Shown here: piece after piece, positions 1 to 9,582 of the stretch
How the letters are laid out: every line of letters starts with the position of its first letter
Numbering within the stretch: position 1 is the stretch's first letter
Assembly: GCF_002102395.1 (NCBI RefSeq)
Contig: NZ_LQPZ01000029.1
Span: 57,821 to 121,820, forward strand
Direction: 5' to 3'
From: Mycolicibacillus trivialis
Lineage (GTDB): Bacteria; Actinomycetota; Actinomycetes; Mycobacteriales; Mycobacteriaceae
Length of the DNA: 64,000 nt
The notes under the pieces: generated by a model
Told to the model about the DNA's origin: nothing
The model's database searches: none
The model's input: the letters and a program-made list of their open reading frames with translations, nothing else
Program-made: the position numbers and the translations under genes

Positions 1-1105
1 CGTAGTTCGACTGCAGCATCGAGACCATGGTCCCGGCGGCATCGGCCGCGGTGAGCAGCACCGTGCCGCCGTCGGGCACCCCGGCCTGAGCGGGGTGGGC
101 GTGGCGCACATCGATTCCCGCGGCGCGGCGCGCCAGGTATCCGGGGTCCAGCAGCCGCTCGGCGCGAACCGACATGTGGCCGGTGTCGGCGAGGTGGGCG
201 TAGGCGTCGGCGAACGCGAGCTTGACCGCCTCGATCTGCAGATGCAGCGAATCGGCCGAGTCCGCCGGCAGCGCCGCCAGGTCGAAGTGGGACAGGATCC
301 CCAGCGCGATCAACGCCACCAAACCCTGCCCGTTGGGCGGGATCTCGTGCAGGGTGTAGCCGCGGTAGTCGACACCGATCGGCTCCACCCAGTCCGGGCG
401 GTGTTCGGCGAGGTCGCCGGCGGTGAGCACCGCGCCGTGCACAGCGGCGTCGGCGGCGATCGTCTCGGCCAGCGCGCCGCGGTAGAGCGCCTCGCCGCGG
501 GTGGCGGCGATCTGCTCCAGGGTGGCGGCGTGGTCGGGCAACCGCACCCACTGGCCCGGCTCGGGTGCGCGCCCGCCGGGCAGGAAGGTGTCGGCGAAAC
601 CCGGTTGGCCGTCGTAGATCTCGGTCTGCCTGGCCCACTGCGCGGCCACCACCGGTGAGACCGGGTAGCCGCCGGCGGCATACCCGATCGCCGGAGCCAG
701 GAGCCGCTCGAACGGCAGGGTGCCGAACCGGTTATGCAGCGCGGCCCACGCCGACACCGCCCCCGGCACGGTCACCGAGTTCCAGCCCACCCGGGGAACC
801 CCACCCGCGCCGAAGAACTCCGGGCGCCACCCGGCGGGCGAGCGGCCGGAGGCGTTCAGCGCGTGCAGCCGGGCGCCGTCCCAGACCAGCGCGAACGCAT
901 CGGAGCCGATGCCGTTGGAGACCGGTTCCACCACCGCGAGCGCCGCGGCGGTGGCGATCGCCGCGTCCACCGCGTTGCCGCCCTCGGCGAGCATCCGCAG
1001 TCCGGCCTGTGCGGCCAGCGGCTGGGAGGTGCAGACCGCGTTGGCCGCGAGCAGCGGGGTGCGCGGCCAGCGATACGGCAGGTCCCAGGAGAACGGCGCG
1101 GACAT
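1..1105 (-). CDS. ggtA: Gamma-glutamyltranspeptidase, 3' end cut by window
   Basis: Ntn-hydrolase that would cleave gamma-glutamyl bonds (glutathione-like or gamma-glutamyl amino-acid substrates). The visible 368 codons start MSAPFSWDLPYRW and include the family landmark GGNAVDAAIA near the N-terminus. A conserved GGTVLLTAAD segment lies at the window edge; by alignment with the TTHxSVVD motif its Thr348 (codon 64-62) should be the autoprocessing nucleophile, so nearly all of the large subunit is seen and the small subunit lies outside. A GGGGGTG stretch sits just before the ATG. It lies downstream of the esterase on the same strand, as Rv0773c follows Rv0774c in M. tuberculosis. The family is firm; the substrate is not known. 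Confidence 0.87.
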   Translation of the reverse strand, partial: MSAPFSWDLPYRWPRTPLLAANAVCTSQPLAAQAGLRMLAEGGNAVDAAIATAAALAVVEPVSNGIGSDAFALVWDGARLHALNASGRSPAGWRPEFFGAGGVPRVGWNSVTVPGAVSAWAALHNRFGTLPFERLLAPAIGYAAGGYPVSPVVAAQWARQTEIYDGQPGFADTFLPGGRAPEPGQWVRLPDHAATLEQIAATRGEALYRGALAETIAADAAVHGAVLTAGDLAEHRPDWVEPIGVDYRGYTLHEIPPNGQGLVALIALGILSHFDLAALPADSADSLHLQIEAVKLAFADAYAHLADTGHMSVRAERLLDPGYLARRAAGIDVRHAHPAQAGVPDGGTVLLTAADAAGTMVSMLQSNY

Positions 1106-1116
1106 CGCACCCCCGG

Positions 1117-1152
1117 GTTCTAGGCGGTGAGCAGGTTCTAGGCGGTGAGCAG
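1117..1152. repeat. Perfect 18-bp tandem duplication at the esterase stop codon
   Basis: Two identical 18-bp units (1117-1134 and 1135-1152) lie head to tail. The unit includes the last codons of the esterase (LLTA and TAG), so a second silent copy of the gene's tail follows its stop. It pushes the esterase end away from the ggt start and looks like a recent slippage duplication. Confidence 0.9.
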
Positions 1153-1965
1153 TGGCGCGATCCAGGTTAGTTCGGCCGGCAGCTGCGAACTCCAGAACGA
1201 CGCGTTGTGCCCGCCCGGGGAGAACCCGCCCGCGGGCGGGGTGGGGAGCGACGCGATGAACTCCGCGGTGGCGTCGGCGAACGGGTCGGCGTCGCCGCAG
1301 TCCACCCGCAGCGGGATCTCGCCCAGCGCGGGCATGCCGAACACCGAGTTGTCGGCGAAGTCCTGTGCCCCGTCGAAGGCGCCCGGCGCGGTCGCGCCCG
1401 GGGAGAGCCACAGCGCCGGGCTCACCGCGCAGATCGCGGCGGTGCGGGCCGGGCCGAGCCGCCCGCCGAGCAGTAGCGCGCCGTAGCCACCCATCGACCA
1501 GCCCAGGAAACCGACCCGGGAGGTGTCCAGGCCCTGCTCGGCGAGCAGCGGCAGGAACTCGTCGAGCACCATCGCCCCGGAGTCCTCCCCGGAGGCCCGG
1601 GCGTGCCAGTAGCCGCCACCGCCGTCGACGGCGGCGACCGCGAACGGCGGCAACCCGGCGTCGACGGCCTGAGCCAGGCCCTGCTCGACGCCGCCGGCCA
1701 TCACCGTCGCCGCGTCGCTGCCCTTGCCGTGCAGCGCGATGACCGGCCGCAGCGGCTCGGTCTGGCCCGGCGGGCGGGCGATCGCCCAGTGCGTGTCGAC
1801 CCCGCCGCGCGCGGCCGAGGTGAACGATCCGGTGGTCATCGTCGGCGCCGCGCGGGTCGGCTCGGCGCGGGCGGTGACCGGCGGGCGCAGAGCGGCGAAA
1901 CCCAGCGCACCGGCGCCGACGCCCACCCCCATACGCAGCAGGGAGCGGCGGCTCATCGCGGGCAT
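1138..1965 (-). CDS. Tat-exported alpha/beta-hydrolase (esterase, Rv0774c-like)
   Basis: A 275-residue secreted serine esterase. The N-terminus has a twin-arginine signal (SRRSLLRMG at residues 5-13, then a hydrophobic run to about residue 29). The nucleophile elbow GWSMGG puts the catalytic Ser at 157; Asp224 or Asp227 and His253 (GGHNASFW) complete the likely triad. HGKGSD near residue 79 would form the oxyanion region. The longer open frame to 2649 runs antisense through the TetR gene and is not used; ATG 1965 puts the Tat motif at the N-terminus. It is divergent from the TetR gene, which may control it. The natural substrate, probably a lipid or acyl ester, cannot be read from the sequence. 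Confidence 0.85.
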   Translation of the reverse strand: MPAMSRRSLLRMGVGVGAGALGFAALRPPVTARAEPTRAAPTMTTGSFTSAARGGVDTHWAIARPPGQTEPLRPVIALHGKGSDAATVMAGGVEQGLAQAVDAGLPPFAVAAVDGGGGYWHARASGEDSGAMVLDEFLPLLAEQGLDTSRVGFLGWSMGGYGALLLGGRLGPARTAAICAVSPALWLSPGATAPGAFDGAQDFADNSVFGMPALGEIPLRVDCGDADPFADATAEFIASLPTPPAGGFSPGGHNASFWSSQLPAELTWIAPLLTA

Positions 1966-2043
1966 GGAGACATCCTGCCAGGCGGCAGGGCGTTTACTCG
2001 AAAGCACAATGCGGTGCCGGGCGAACTGGCAGCATGAGCGACT

Positions 2044-2664
2044 GTGACCGCCGCCGTCACTCCCAAAGGAGAACGCCGCCGCTACGCGCTGGTCCGCGCA
2101 GCGGCCGAGTTGCTGTGCGAGGGCGGTTTCGGTGCGGTGCGCCACCGGGCGGTGGCCCAGCGGGCCGGGCTGCCGCTGGCGTCGACCACCTACTACTTCT
2201 CCTCGCTCGACGAGCTCATCGTCAGCGCGGTCAACGAAGCCGGGATGCTCGAGATCGCTCAGCTGCGCTCGCGGGTCAACGCGCTGCCCCGCCGCCGCCG
2301 CGGCAGCCAGGCCATCGCCGACGTGCTGGTGGACCTGCTGGTCGGCGAACGCGACGGCGGCCGGCTCAGCGACGGGCTGATCTCCCGCTACGAGCGCTAC
2401 ATCGCCGGCGCCCGCCAGCCTGCGCTGCGCGACATCCAGCTGCGGCTGCTGCGGCAGCGCACCGAGGCGGTGGTCGAGGCCCTCGACCGCTCCGGGCGCA
2501 GCGTGCGGGTCGAGCAGTTGGCCGCCATGGTCTGCGCGGTCGACGGTGCGGTGATCGCCGCCCTGGTCGACGAGCGTCAGGACCCGCGCCAGACCGCCCG
2601 CAGCGCGGTGCTCAGCGTCATCGACGCGGTCGCCCCGTATCCGCAGCACGCCGCCGGGTTCTGA
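2044..2664 (+). CDS. TetR-family transcriptional regulator (Rv0775-like)
   Basis: A 206-residue regulator starting at GTG. Residues about 10-55 form the TetR helix-turn-helix (AELLCEGGFGAVRHRAVAQ, then AGLPLASTTYYFSSLDELI), with the usual T-YYF recognition helix. The C-terminal half is a helical ligand-binding domain with no recognisable ligand signature. The 78-bp gap to the divergent esterase contains an inverted repeat, CCTGCC-AGGC-GGCAGG (1974-1989), that could be an operator, although it is only 16 bp. Its position suggests that it regulates the esterase and itself, and that is inference. purB follows 47 bp downstream with its own promoter. Confidence 0.88.
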   Translation: MTAAVTPKGERRRYALVRAAAELLCEGGFGAVRHRAVAQRAGLPLASTTYYFSSLDELIVSAVNEAGMLEIAQLRSRVNALPRRRRGSQAIADVLVDLLVGERDGGRLSDGLISRYERYIAGARQPALRDIQLRLLRQRTEAVVEALDRSGRSVRVEQLAAMVCAVDGAVIAALVDERQDPRQTARSAVLSVIDAVAPYPQHAAGF

Positions 2665-2698
2665 GAAACCGCCGCCCCGCCGGCCGTCGGCCGGGCCG

Positions 2699-2704
2699 TA
2701 AGCT
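2699..2704 (+). promoter_or_regulatory. -10 element TAAGCT of a likely leaderless purB transcript
   Basis: TAAGCT fits the mycobacterial TANNNT -10 box and lies 7 bases before GTG 2712, so transcription would begin at the start codon. There is no Shine-Dalgarno sequence in front of the gene. Confidence 0.55.
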
Positions 2705-2711
2705 GACCGGC

Positions 2712-4130
2712 GTGACCGTTCCCAACGTGTTGGCCACCCGCTACGCCAGCGCCGCGATGACCGCGATCTGGTCGCCGACGGCCAAGATCGTCGCCGAGCG
2801 GCGGCTGTGGCTGGCGGTGCTTTCCGCCCAGACCGAGCTCGGCGTCGACGTGCCCGACGGCGCGGTCGCCGACTACGAGCGGGTGCTCGATCAGGTGGAC
2901 CTGGACTCGATCGCGGCGCGCGAGCGCATCACCCGCCACGACGTGAAGGCCCGCATCGAGGAGTTCAACGCGCTGGCCGGCCACCAGCAGATCCACAAGG
3001 GCATGACCAGCCGCGACCTCACCGAGAACGTCGAGCAACTGCAGGTGCGCCAGTCCCTCGAGCTGGTCTTCGACCACGCGGTGGCGGTCGTGGCGCGGCT
3101 GGCCGAACACGCGCTGGCCCAGCGCGACCAGGTGATGGCCGGTCGTAGCCACAACGTCGCCGCGCAGGCCACCACGCTGGGCAAGCGGTTCGCCTCCGCC
3201 GCCCAGGAGACGCTGCTGGCGCTGACCCGGGTGCGCGAGCTGATCGACCGGTACCCGCTGCGCGGCATCAAGGGCCCGATGGGCACCGGCCAGGACATGC
3301 TCGACCTGTTCGGCGGCGACACCGCCAAGGTGGCCGAACTGGAGCGGCGCGTCGCCGAGCACCTCGGGTTCGCCACCGTGCTGACCAGCGTCGGGCAGGT
3401 CTACCCGCGCTCGCTGGACCACGACGTGCTCTCCGCGCTGGTGCAGGTCGGCGCCGGGCCGTCGTCGCTGGCCCACACCATCCGGCTGATGGCCGGCCAC
3501 GAGCTGGTCACCGAGGGCTTCGCGGAGGGACAGGTGGGCTCCTCGGCGATGCCGCACAAGATGAACACCCGCAGCTGCGAGCGGGTCAACGGCCTGCAGG
3601 TGGTGCTGCGCGGCTACGCCTCGATGGCCGCCGAACTGGCCGGTGCGCAGTGGAACGAGGGCGACGTGTTCTGTTCGGTGGTGCGCCGGGTCGCGCTGCC
3701 GGATGCGTTCTTCGCCCTCGACGGGCAGATCGAGACCTTTTTGACCGTGCTCGACGAGTTCGGCGCCTACCCGGCGGTGATCGGCCGCGAACTGGACCGG
3801 TACCTGCCGTTCTTGGCCACCACCAAGATGCTGATCGCCGCGGTGCGCGCCGGCGCGGGCCGCGAGGAGGCCCACGAGGTCATCAAGGAGCACGCGGTGG
3901 CGGTCGCGCTGGCGATGCGCGAACGCGGCGCCGAGCCGGACCTGCTGGACCGGCTGGCGGCCGACCCGCGGTTGCCGCTGGATGCCGCCGCGCTGGACGC
4001 GGCGCTGGCCGACCGGGCCGCGTTCACCGGGGTGGCCGCCGACCAGGTCGACGCGATCGCCGCCGAGGTCGACGCGCTGGTCGCCCGGCACCCCGAGGCC
4101 GCTCGCTACCGACCGGGCGCGATCCTGTAG
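2712..4130 (+). CDS. purB: Adenylosuccinate lyase
   Basis: Fumarase/aspartase-superfamily lyase, 472 residues, acting twice in purine synthesis: it splits SAICAR to AICAR and adenylosuccinate to AMP, releasing fumarate. The superfamily signature [17 protein letters not shown] lies at about residues 276-292, including the flexible-loop catalytic Ser. The TSRD segment near residue 97 and a GRSHNVAAQ segment near 143 are the other active-site regions. GTG 2712 is chosen because a -10 box sits exactly where a leaderless start needs it; the in-frame extension upstream overlaps tetR. A soluble homotetramer is expected. It starts the purB-cyp126-channel run, in which the genes are nearly contiguous. 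Confidence 0.96.
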   Translation: MTVPNVLATRYASAAMTAIWSPTAKIVAERRLWLAVLSAQTELGVDVPDGAVADYERVLDQVDLDSIAARERITRHDVKARIEEFNALAGHQQIHKGMTSRDLTENVEQLQVRQSLELVFDHAVAVVARLAEHALAQRDQVMAGRSHNVAAQATTLGKRFASAAQETLLALTRVRELIDRYPLRGIKGPMGTGQDMLDLFGGDTAKVAELERRVAEHLGFATVLTSVGQVYPRSLDHDVLSALVQVGAGPSSLAHTIRLMAGHELVTEGFAEGQVGSSAMPHKMNTRSCERVNGLQVVLRGYASMAAELAGAQWNEGDVFCSVVRRVALPDAFFALDGQIETFLTVLDEFGAYPAVIGRELDRYLPFLATTKMLIAAVRAGAGREEAHEVIKEHAVAVALAMRERGAEPDLLDRLAADPRLPLDAAALDAALADRAAFTGVAADQVDAIAAEVDALVARHPEAARYRPGAIL

Positions 4131-4135
4131 CCGCC

Positions 4136-5383
4136 ATGGGGATTCCGGCCGCGATGACGGGGATCGACTTCACCGACCTGGACAACTTCGCCGGTGGATT
4201 CCCGCACCCGCTGTTCGCGATCCACCGCCGCGAGGCCCCGGTCTACTTCCACGAGCCGACCGAGCACACCCCCGACGGGGAGGGCTTCTGGTCGGTGGCC
4301 ACCTACCGCGAGACGTTCGCGGTGCTGCGCGACGCGGAGACCTACTCCTCGGTGACCGGTGGCGAACGCCCCTACGGCGGCACCATCCTGCAGGACCTGC
4401 CGGTGGCCGGGCAGGTGCTCAACATGATGGACGACCCGCGCCACGCCGCGATCCGCAAACTGGTCAGCAGGGGGTTGACGCCGCGGATGATCCGGCGGGT
4501 CGAGGAGGACCTGCGCCACCGCGCCCGACTGCTGCTCGACGACATCGAACCCGGTGTGCCGCTGGACTTCCTGGTCGACGTCGCCGTCGAACTGCCGATG
4601 CAGATGATCTGCATCCTGCTCGGCGTCCCGGAAGCCGACCGGCACTGGCTGTTCGAGGCGATCGAACCCAACTTCGACTTCCGCGGTTCGCGGGAGGCCG
4701 TCGTCTCCCGGCTCTCGGTGCAGGAGGCCGGCTCCCGGATCTACGCCTACGGCCAGGAACTGATCGCCGCCAAACGCGCCCACCCGACCGACGACATGCT
4801 CTCGGTGGTCGCCAACGCCACCATCGACGACCCCGACGGCGACGAGCTCAGCGACCTCGAGCTGTACCTGTTCTTCAACCTGCTGTTCAGCGCGGGTGCG
4901 GAGACCACCCGCAACGCCATCGCCGGTGGCCTGCTGGCGCTGGCCGAGCACCCCGAGCAACTGCGCCGGCTGCGCGCCGACCCGCAGCTGCTGCCGAGCG
5001 CGGTCGAGGAGATCATCCGCTGGACGTCGCCGTCGCCGTCGAAGCGGCGCACCGCAACCCGCGAGGTCAGCCTGGCCGGCCGGCGCATCCGGCCCGGCGA
5101 GAAGGTGCTGGTGTGGGAGGGCTCGGCCAACCGGGATCCGGCCGCCTTCGCCGACCCCGACACCTTCGACGTGGGCCGCAAACCCAACCCGCATCTGGGT
5201 TTCGGACAGGGCGTGCACTTCTGCCTCGGGGTCAACCTGGCCCGCCTGGAGTTGCGGGTGCTCTACGAGGAACTGCTGGCCCGGTTCGCCGGGGTGTCGG
5301 TGGTGGCGCCGGTCGAGTGGGCGCGCAGCAACCGGCACACCGGAATCCGGCACCTGGTGGTGGAATTCGCCTCGGGGACATGA
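4136..5383 (+). CDS. cyp126: Cytochrome P450, CYP126 family
   Basis: A 415-residue soluble bacterial P450. The I-helix AGAETTR (oxygen-activating Thr), the K-helix EEIIRW (ExxR) and the heme-binding loop [10 protein letters not shown] with thiolate Cys363 are all present. The sequence matches my memory of M. tuberculosis CYP126A1 closely through the N-terminal [16 protein letters not shown] region. The start could be ATG 4136 or ATG 4154 (MTGIDF); the first lies 5 bases after the purB stop. The physiological substrate of CYP126 is unknown; aromatic azole-type ligands bind it in vitro. No ferredoxin or reductase gene is adjacent. Confidence 0.93.
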   Translation: MGIPAAMTGIDFTDLDNFAGGFPHPLFAIHRREAPVYFHEPTEHTPDGEGFWSVATYRETFAVLRDAETYSSVTGGERPYGGTILQDLPVAGQVLNMMDDPRHAAIRKLVSRGLTPRMIRRVEEDLRHRARLLLDDIEPGVPLDFLVDVAVELPMQMICILLGVPEADRHWLFEAIEPNFDFRGSREAVVSRLSVQEAGSRIYAYGQELIAAKRAHPTDDMLSVVANATIDDPDGDELSDLELYLFFNLLFSAGAETTRNAIAGGLLALAEHPEQLRRLRADPQLLPSAVEEIIRWTSPSPSKRRTATREVSLAGRRIRPGEKVLVWEGSANRDPAAFADPDTFDVGRKPNPHLGFGQGVHFCLGVNLARLELRVLYEELLARFAGVSVVAPVEWARSNRHTGIRHLVVEFASGT

Positions 5384-6408
5384 CCGCCGCGCTGCGCACG
5401 ATGGCCGCCGGGCTGCGCACGGCGACCCCGTCGCCGGACGTGTTCGCGGCGGTGATGGCCACCGGGGTGCTGTCGATCGGGGCACGCCAACACGGCTACC
5501 GGCTGCTCAGCGAGGCGCTCGGTGTGCTGGCCTCGGTCGGGCTGGCGGTGCTGGTGCTGGCGGTGGCGGCCGCGATGCTGCGGCAGCGTCGGGCCGGACT
5601 CTGGGACCTGTCCGACCCCGACGTCGCGCTCGGGCTGTTCACGTTCGTCGCGGCCTGCGCGGTGCTGGACAGCCGGCTGGAGCACCACCGGATCTGGGTA
5701 CAGGTGCTCGGTCTGGTGGCGCTGGTGGCCTGGGCGACGCTGGCCGTGCTGACCGTGCGCGACATGGCGGCCCATCGCTGGGCGCAGCTGCGCGACCGCG
5801 CCCACGGCGCCTGGCTGCTGGCCAGCGTCGGCACTTCCGGGCTGGCGATCGTCATCGCCCAGATGGTCCGGTTCACCGGCCAGCACCGGTGGCTGGTGGT
5901 GGCGGTGCCGGTCTGGCTGATCGCGCTGGCGGTGTATCTGCTGATGGTGTGGCTGATCCTGTGGCGCGCCGCCCATGAACGGCCGATCCGGGACGGCTTC
6001 GAGCCCGACACCTGGATCCTGATGGGCGGGCTGGCGATCGCCACCCTGGCCGGCGATCACCTCGGCGCGCTGGTCCCTGCGGCGCTGACCGGGACCGTGC
6101 AGGGCATCACGCTGGCCACCTGGGTGGGCGCCACCCTGTGGATCCCGCCGCTGATCTATTTCATGCTGCACCGCATCCACCAGCGGCCGGCCATGCTGCA
6201 GTTCCACGGGGTGTGGTGGGCGCTGGTGTTCCCGCTGGGCATGTACGCCGTGGCCAGTTTCGCCACCGCCGAACACCTGGGCCGCCCGGCGCTGCAGACG
6301 GTGTCGCTGGTGTTCTTCTGGGACGCCCTGGCGGCCTGGGCGATCGTGGTGGTGGCCGGGCTGCGGCGGGCCTTCACCCGCGGCGGGCGGCCGGCGCGGG
6401 CGGGTTAG
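5380..6408 (+). CDS. TDT/SLAC1-type anion channel or dicarboxylate transporter
   Basis: A 342-residue integral membrane protein with about nine or ten hydrophobic segments and no signal peptide. The opening [18 protein letters not shown] resembles the first helix of the TehA/SLAC1 (voltage-dependent anion channel, TDT) family, and [17 protein letters not shown] fits a later helix. ATG 5380 overlaps the cyp126 stop (ATGA), so the two are translationally coupled. Members move tellurite, C4-dicarboxylates, sulfite or other anions; which one cannot be told here. M. tuberculosis has a different membrane gene (Rv0779c) near this position, so this is a lineage difference. The family call is fair, not certain. 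Confidence 0.7.
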   Translation: MTAALRTMAAGLRTATPSPDVFAAVMATGVLSIGARQHGYRLLSEALGVLASVGLAVLVLAVAAAMLRQRRAGLWDLSDPDVALGLFTFVAACAVLDSRLEHHRIWVQVLGLVALVAWATLAVLTVRDMAAHRWAQLRDRAHGAWLLASVGTSGLAIVIAQMVRFTGQHRWLVVAVPVWLIALAVYLLMVWLILWRAAHERPIRDGFEPDTWILMGGLAIATLAGDHLGALVPAALTGTVQGITLATWVGATLWIPPLIYFMLHRIHQRPAMLQFHGVWWALVFPLGMYAVASFATAEHLGRPALQTVSLVFFWDALAAWAIVVVAGLRRAFTRGGRPARAG

Positions 6409-6411
6409 GCT
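6406..6411 (+). promoter_or_regulatory. -10 element TAGGCT for purC, embedded in the upstream stop codon
   Basis: TAGGCT lies 6 bases before ATG 6418, and its first three bases are the stop codon of the transporter gene. The purC mRNA is therefore probably leaderless. Confidence 0.55.
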
Positions 6412-6417
6412 GGCCCG

Positions 6418-7311
6418 ATGCCCCGTCCCGCACTGTCTGACTACCAGCACCTGGGCAGCGGCAAGGTCCGTGAGCTCTACCGTATCGACGACGAGCACCT
6501 GCTGTTCGTGGCCACCGACCGCATCTCCGCCTACGACCACGTGCTGGACACCGAGATCCCCGACAAGGGCCGGATCCTGACCGCGATGAGCGTGTTCTTC
6601 TTCGACCTCGTCGACGCCCCCAACCACCTCGCCGGCCCGCCGGACGACGAACGCATCCCCGAAGAGGTGCTCGGCCGCGCCCTGGTGGTGCAGCGGCTGG
6701 AGATGCTGCCGGTGGAGTGCGTGGCCCGCGGCTACCTGACCGGCTCGGGGCTGGTCGACTACCAGCGCAGCGGCAGTGTGTGCGGCATCGGCCTGCCTGC
6801 CGGTCTGCAGGAGGCCAGCCGGTTCTCCACCCCGCTGTTCACCCCGGCCACCAAGGCCGACATCGGCGAGCACGACGAGAACATCCCGTTTGCGACCATG
6901 ATCGAGATGATCGGCGGGGTGCGCGCCAACCAGCTGCGCGACCGCACCATGCAGACCTATGTCCAGGGAGCCGACCACGCGCTGACGAAGGGAATCATCA
7001 TCGCGGACACCAAGTTCGAATTCGGTGTCAACTCCGGCGGCCACGTCGTGCTCGCCGACGAAATCTTCACCCCGGACTCCTCGCGGTACTGGCCCGCCGA
7101 CGAGTACGAGGTCGGCAAGACCCAGGACAGCTTCGACAAGCAGTTCGTCCGCAACTGGCTGACCGGCGCGGAGTCCGGCTGGGACCGCGACGGCTCCGAC
7201 CCGCCGCCACCGCTGCCCGACGACGTCGTCGACGCCACCCGCAGCCGCTACATCGAAGCCTACGAACGGATTTCCGGGCTCTCCTTCGACGATTGGATCG
7301 GTACCCGATGA
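6418..7311 (+). CDS. purC: SAICAR synthetase
   Basis: Phosphoribosylaminoimidazole-succinocarboxamide synthase, 297 residues, the usual length in mycobacteria. It joins aspartate to CAIR using ATP. Landmarks are GSGKVRELY at residues 12-20 (ATP-binding N-lobe), [17 protein letters not shown] sequence ([13 protein letters not shown] near residue 100) and [10 protein letters not shown] near 198, the second SAICAR synthetase signature. It starts leaderless at ATG 6418 and its TGA overlaps the ATG of ptrB (ATGA), so ptrB is coupled to it. Confidence 0.97.
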   Translation: MPRPALSDYQHLGSGKVRELYRIDDEHLLFVATDRISAYDHVLDTEIPDKGRILTAMSVFFFDLVDAPNHLAGPPDDERIPEEVLGRALVVQRLEMLPVECVARGYLTGSGLVDYQRSGSVCGIGLPAGLQEASRFSTPLFTPATKADIGEHDENIPFATMIEMIGGVRANQLRDRTMQTYVQGADHALTKGIIIADTKFEFGVNSGGHVVLADEIFTPDSSRYWPADEYEVGKTQDSFDKQFVRNWLTGAESGWDRDGSDPPPPLPDDVVDATRSRYIEAYERISGLSFDDWIGTR

Positions 7312-9404
7312 GCGCCGTGCCGCCGGTCGCCAAACGGGTGGAGACCACCCGCAGTCACCACGGCGACGTGTTCGTCGACCACTACGAGTGGCTGCGCGAC
7401 AAGTCCGACCCCGAGGTCATCGCCCACCTCGAAGCCGAGAACGCCTACACCGACGCGCTCACCGCGGATCAGGAGCCGTTGCGCCGCCGCATCTTCGACG
7501 AGATCAAGGCGCGCACCAAGGAGACCGACCTGTCGGTGCCCACCCGCCGCGGCGACTGGTGGTACTACGCGCGCAGCTTCGAAGGCCGCCAGTACACCGT
7601 GCACTGCCGCTGCCCGGTCACCGAACCGTCGGACTGGAACCCGCCGGAACTCGACGAGCACACCGACATCCCCGGCGAGCAGGTGCTGCTCGACGAGAAC
7701 GTCGAAGCCGAGGGCCACGAGTTCTTCTCCCTCGGTGCGGCGTCGGTCAGCCCCGACGGCACCGTGCTCGCCTACTCGGTGGACGTCGTCGGCGACGAGC
7801 GATACACCTTGCGGTTCAAGGACTTGACCACCGGGCGGCACTACCCCGACGAGATCACCGGCATCGCCGCGGGCGCCACTTGGGCCACCGACAACCGCAC
7901 CGTCTACTACCTGACCGTCGACGCCGCCTGGCGCCCCGACACGGTTTGGCGGCACCGGCTCGGCGCCGGGCTGCCCGCCGAGCGGGTGCACCACGAGCCC
8001 GACGAACGGTTCTGGCTCGGGGTGGGCCGCACCCGCAGCGACGCCTACCTGATCATCGCCGCCGGCTCGGCGATCACCACCGAGATGCGTTACGCCGATG
8101 CGGGCGACCCGCACGCCGAGTTCACCGTGGTGCTGCCGCGCCGCGAGGGCGTCGAATACGGGGTGGAGCACGTCGTGGTCGGCGGGCAGGACCGGTTCCT
8201 GATCCTGCACAACGACGGCGCGGTCAACTTCACGCTGGTCGAGGCGCCGGTCTCGGACCCGAGCGCGCAGACCACGCTGATCGCGCCCCGCGACGACGTC
8301 CGCCTCGACGGGGTGGACGCTTTCGCCTCCCACCTGGTGGTCAGCTACCGCGCCGAAGCGCTCCCGCGCATGCAGCTGTGGCCGATCGAGGCCGACGGCT
8401 ACGGCGCACCCAGCGACATCACCTTCGACTCCGAACTGATGTCGTCGGGGCTGGGCGCCAACCCGAACTGGGATACGCCGCGACTGCGGATCGGCGCGAC
8501 GTCGTTCCTCACCCCGATGCGGGTCTACGACCTCGACCTGGCCACCGGGGAGCGCATCCTGCTCAAGGAGCAGCCGGTGCTCGGCGACTACCGTCGCGAG
8601 GAGTACGTCGAGCACCGCGACTGGGCCACCGCCGACGACGGCACCCGTGTCCCGCTGTCGGTCATCCACCGTCGTGGCATCGAATTCCCCGCTCCGGCAG
8701 TGCTCTACGGCTACGGAGCCTACGAGTCGTGTCAGGACCCGCAGTTCTCGATCGCGCGACTGTCGCTGCTGGACCGCGGCGTGGTGTTCGTGATCGCCCA
8801 CATCCGGGGCGGCGGCGAGATGGGCCGGCTGTGGTACGAGAACGGCAAACTGCTGGACAAGAAGAACACCTTCACCGACTTCGTCGCCGCCGCACGTCAT
8901 CTCGTCGACACCGGGGTCAGCACCCCGGAGCGGCTCGCCGCCTACGGCGGCAGCGCGGGCGGGCTGCTGATGGGCGCGGTGGCCAACCTGGCGCCGGAGC
9001 TGTTCGCCGGGATCCTCGCGGTGGTGCCGTTCGTGGACGCGCTGACCACGATCCTGGACCCGTCGTTGCCGTTGACGGTCACCGAGTGGGACGAGTGGGG
9101 CAACCCGTTGGAGGACCCCGAGGTCTACGCCTACATGAAGTCCTATTCGCCGTATGAGAACGTCACCGCCCAGCCGTATCCGGCGATCCTGGCGATGACC
9201 TCGCTGCACGACACCCGGGTCTACTACGTCGAGCCGGCGAAATGGGTGGCCGCGCTGCGCGAGGCCAACGCCGATGGGCGCCCGGTGCTGCTCAAGACGC
9301 AGATGAGCGCCGGGCACGGCGGGGTGTCCGGCCGCTACGAACGCTGGAACGAAACGGCGTTCCAGTTCGCCTGGCTGCTCGACATCGTCGGCGCGGGCTC
9401 CTAG
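7308..9404 (+). CDS. ptrB: Oligopeptidase B (protease II), intact
   Basis: A 698-residue prolyl-oligopeptidase-family serine peptidase that cleaves short peptides after basic residues. An N-terminal seven-bladed propeller (about residues 75-420) caps a C-terminal alpha/beta-hydrolase domain. The nucleophile lies in YGGSAGG (Ser549) and the catalytic His in SAGHGG (His670); the Asp is expected in the [11 protein letters not shown] region. The HIRGGGEMG segment near residue 500 is a typical S9A feature. In M. tuberculosis the same locus is annotated as two pieces (ptrBa/ptrBb); here the frame is continuous. It is probably cytoplasmic, since no signal peptide is seen. Confidence 0.94.
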   Translation: MSAVPPVAKRVETTRSHHGDVFVDHYEWLRDKSDPEVIAHLEAENAYTDALTADQEPLRRRIFDEIKARTKETDLSVPTRRGDWWYYARSFEGRQYTVHCRCPVTEPSDWNPPELDEHTDIPGEQVLLDENVEAEGHEFFSLGAASVSPDGTVLAYSVDVVGDERYTLRFKDLTTGRHYPDEITGIAAGATWATDNRTVYYLTVDAAWRPDTVWRHRLGAGLPAERVHHEPDERFWLGVGRTRSDAYLIIAAGSAITTEMRYADAGDPHAEFTVVLPRREGVEYGVEHVVVGGQDRFLILHNDGAVNFTLVEAPVSDPSAQTTLIAPRDDVRLDGVDAFASHLVVSYRAEALPRMQLWPIEADGYGAPSDITFDSELMSSGLGANPNWDTPRLRIGATSFLTPMRVYDLDLATGERILLKEQPVLGDYRREEYVEHRDWATADDGTRVPLSVIHRRGIEFPAPAVLYGYGAYESCQDPQFSIARLSLLDRGVVFVIAHIRGGGEMGRLWYENGKLLDKKNTFTDFVAAARHLVDTGVSTPERLAAYGGSAGGLLMGAVANLAPELFAGILAVVPFVDALTTILDPSLPLTVTEWDEWGNPLEDPEVYAYMKSYSPYENVTAQPYPAILAMTSLHDTRVYYVEPAKWVAALREANADGRPVLLKTQMSAGHGGVSGRYERWNETAFQFAWLLDIVGAGS

Positions 9405-9450
9405 CCCGCCCCCCGCGCCGCTGCGGCCCCCGCCTGAGCTCCACCCACCC

Positions 9451-9507
9451 CGAGCGCGCAATCCTCGCCCGAGCGCGCAATCCTCGCCCGAGCGCGCAAT
9501 CCTCGCC
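9451..9507. repeat. Three perfect 19-bp tandem repeats
   Basis: CGAGCGCGCAATCCTCGCC occurs three times without gaps (9451-9469, 9470-9488, 9489-9507). The array ends exactly where the 56-bp palindrome begins. It lies in the 178-bp gap between ptrB and the GPx gene. Confidence 0.95.
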
Positions 9508-9563
9508 GAGTGAAGCTGTAGGGTGGAAAAACACGCCCGCGGCCGCCATGAGGCTTCACTCGC
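9508..9563. repeat. 56-bp dispersed palindromic repeat, copy 1
   Basis: The ends are inverted: GAGTGAAGC at the left and GCTTCACTC at the right. The interior has GGGTGGAAAAAC and CCGCCATGAGG, which match copy 2 at 12303-12358 in order and spacing. It lies just upstream of the GPx promoter. No ORF or transposase is inside, so it is a REP- or MITE-like non-coding element. Confidence 0.85.
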
Positions 9564-9569
9564 GCACGG

Positions 9570-9575
9570 TAACGT
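9570..9575 (+). promoter_or_regulatory. -10 element TAACGT for the GPx gene
   Basis: TAACGT lies 7 bases before ATG 9583 and no ribosome-binding site is present, so the transcript is likely leaderless. The box abuts the right end of the palindromic repeat. Confidence 0.5.
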
Positions 9576-9582
9576 CAGCGCT

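Noticed and set aside
2577..4091. Long minus-strand frame over purB (and similar long shadows over ptrB, cyp126, the LCP gene and glnR)
   Set aside because: All are antisense to genes with clear family motifs and have no recognisable domains or start context.
3982..5379. Upstream extension of the transporter frame through cyp126
   Set aside because: This part is an alternative frame of the P450 gene; the real transporter start is ATG 5380 in an ATGA overlap.
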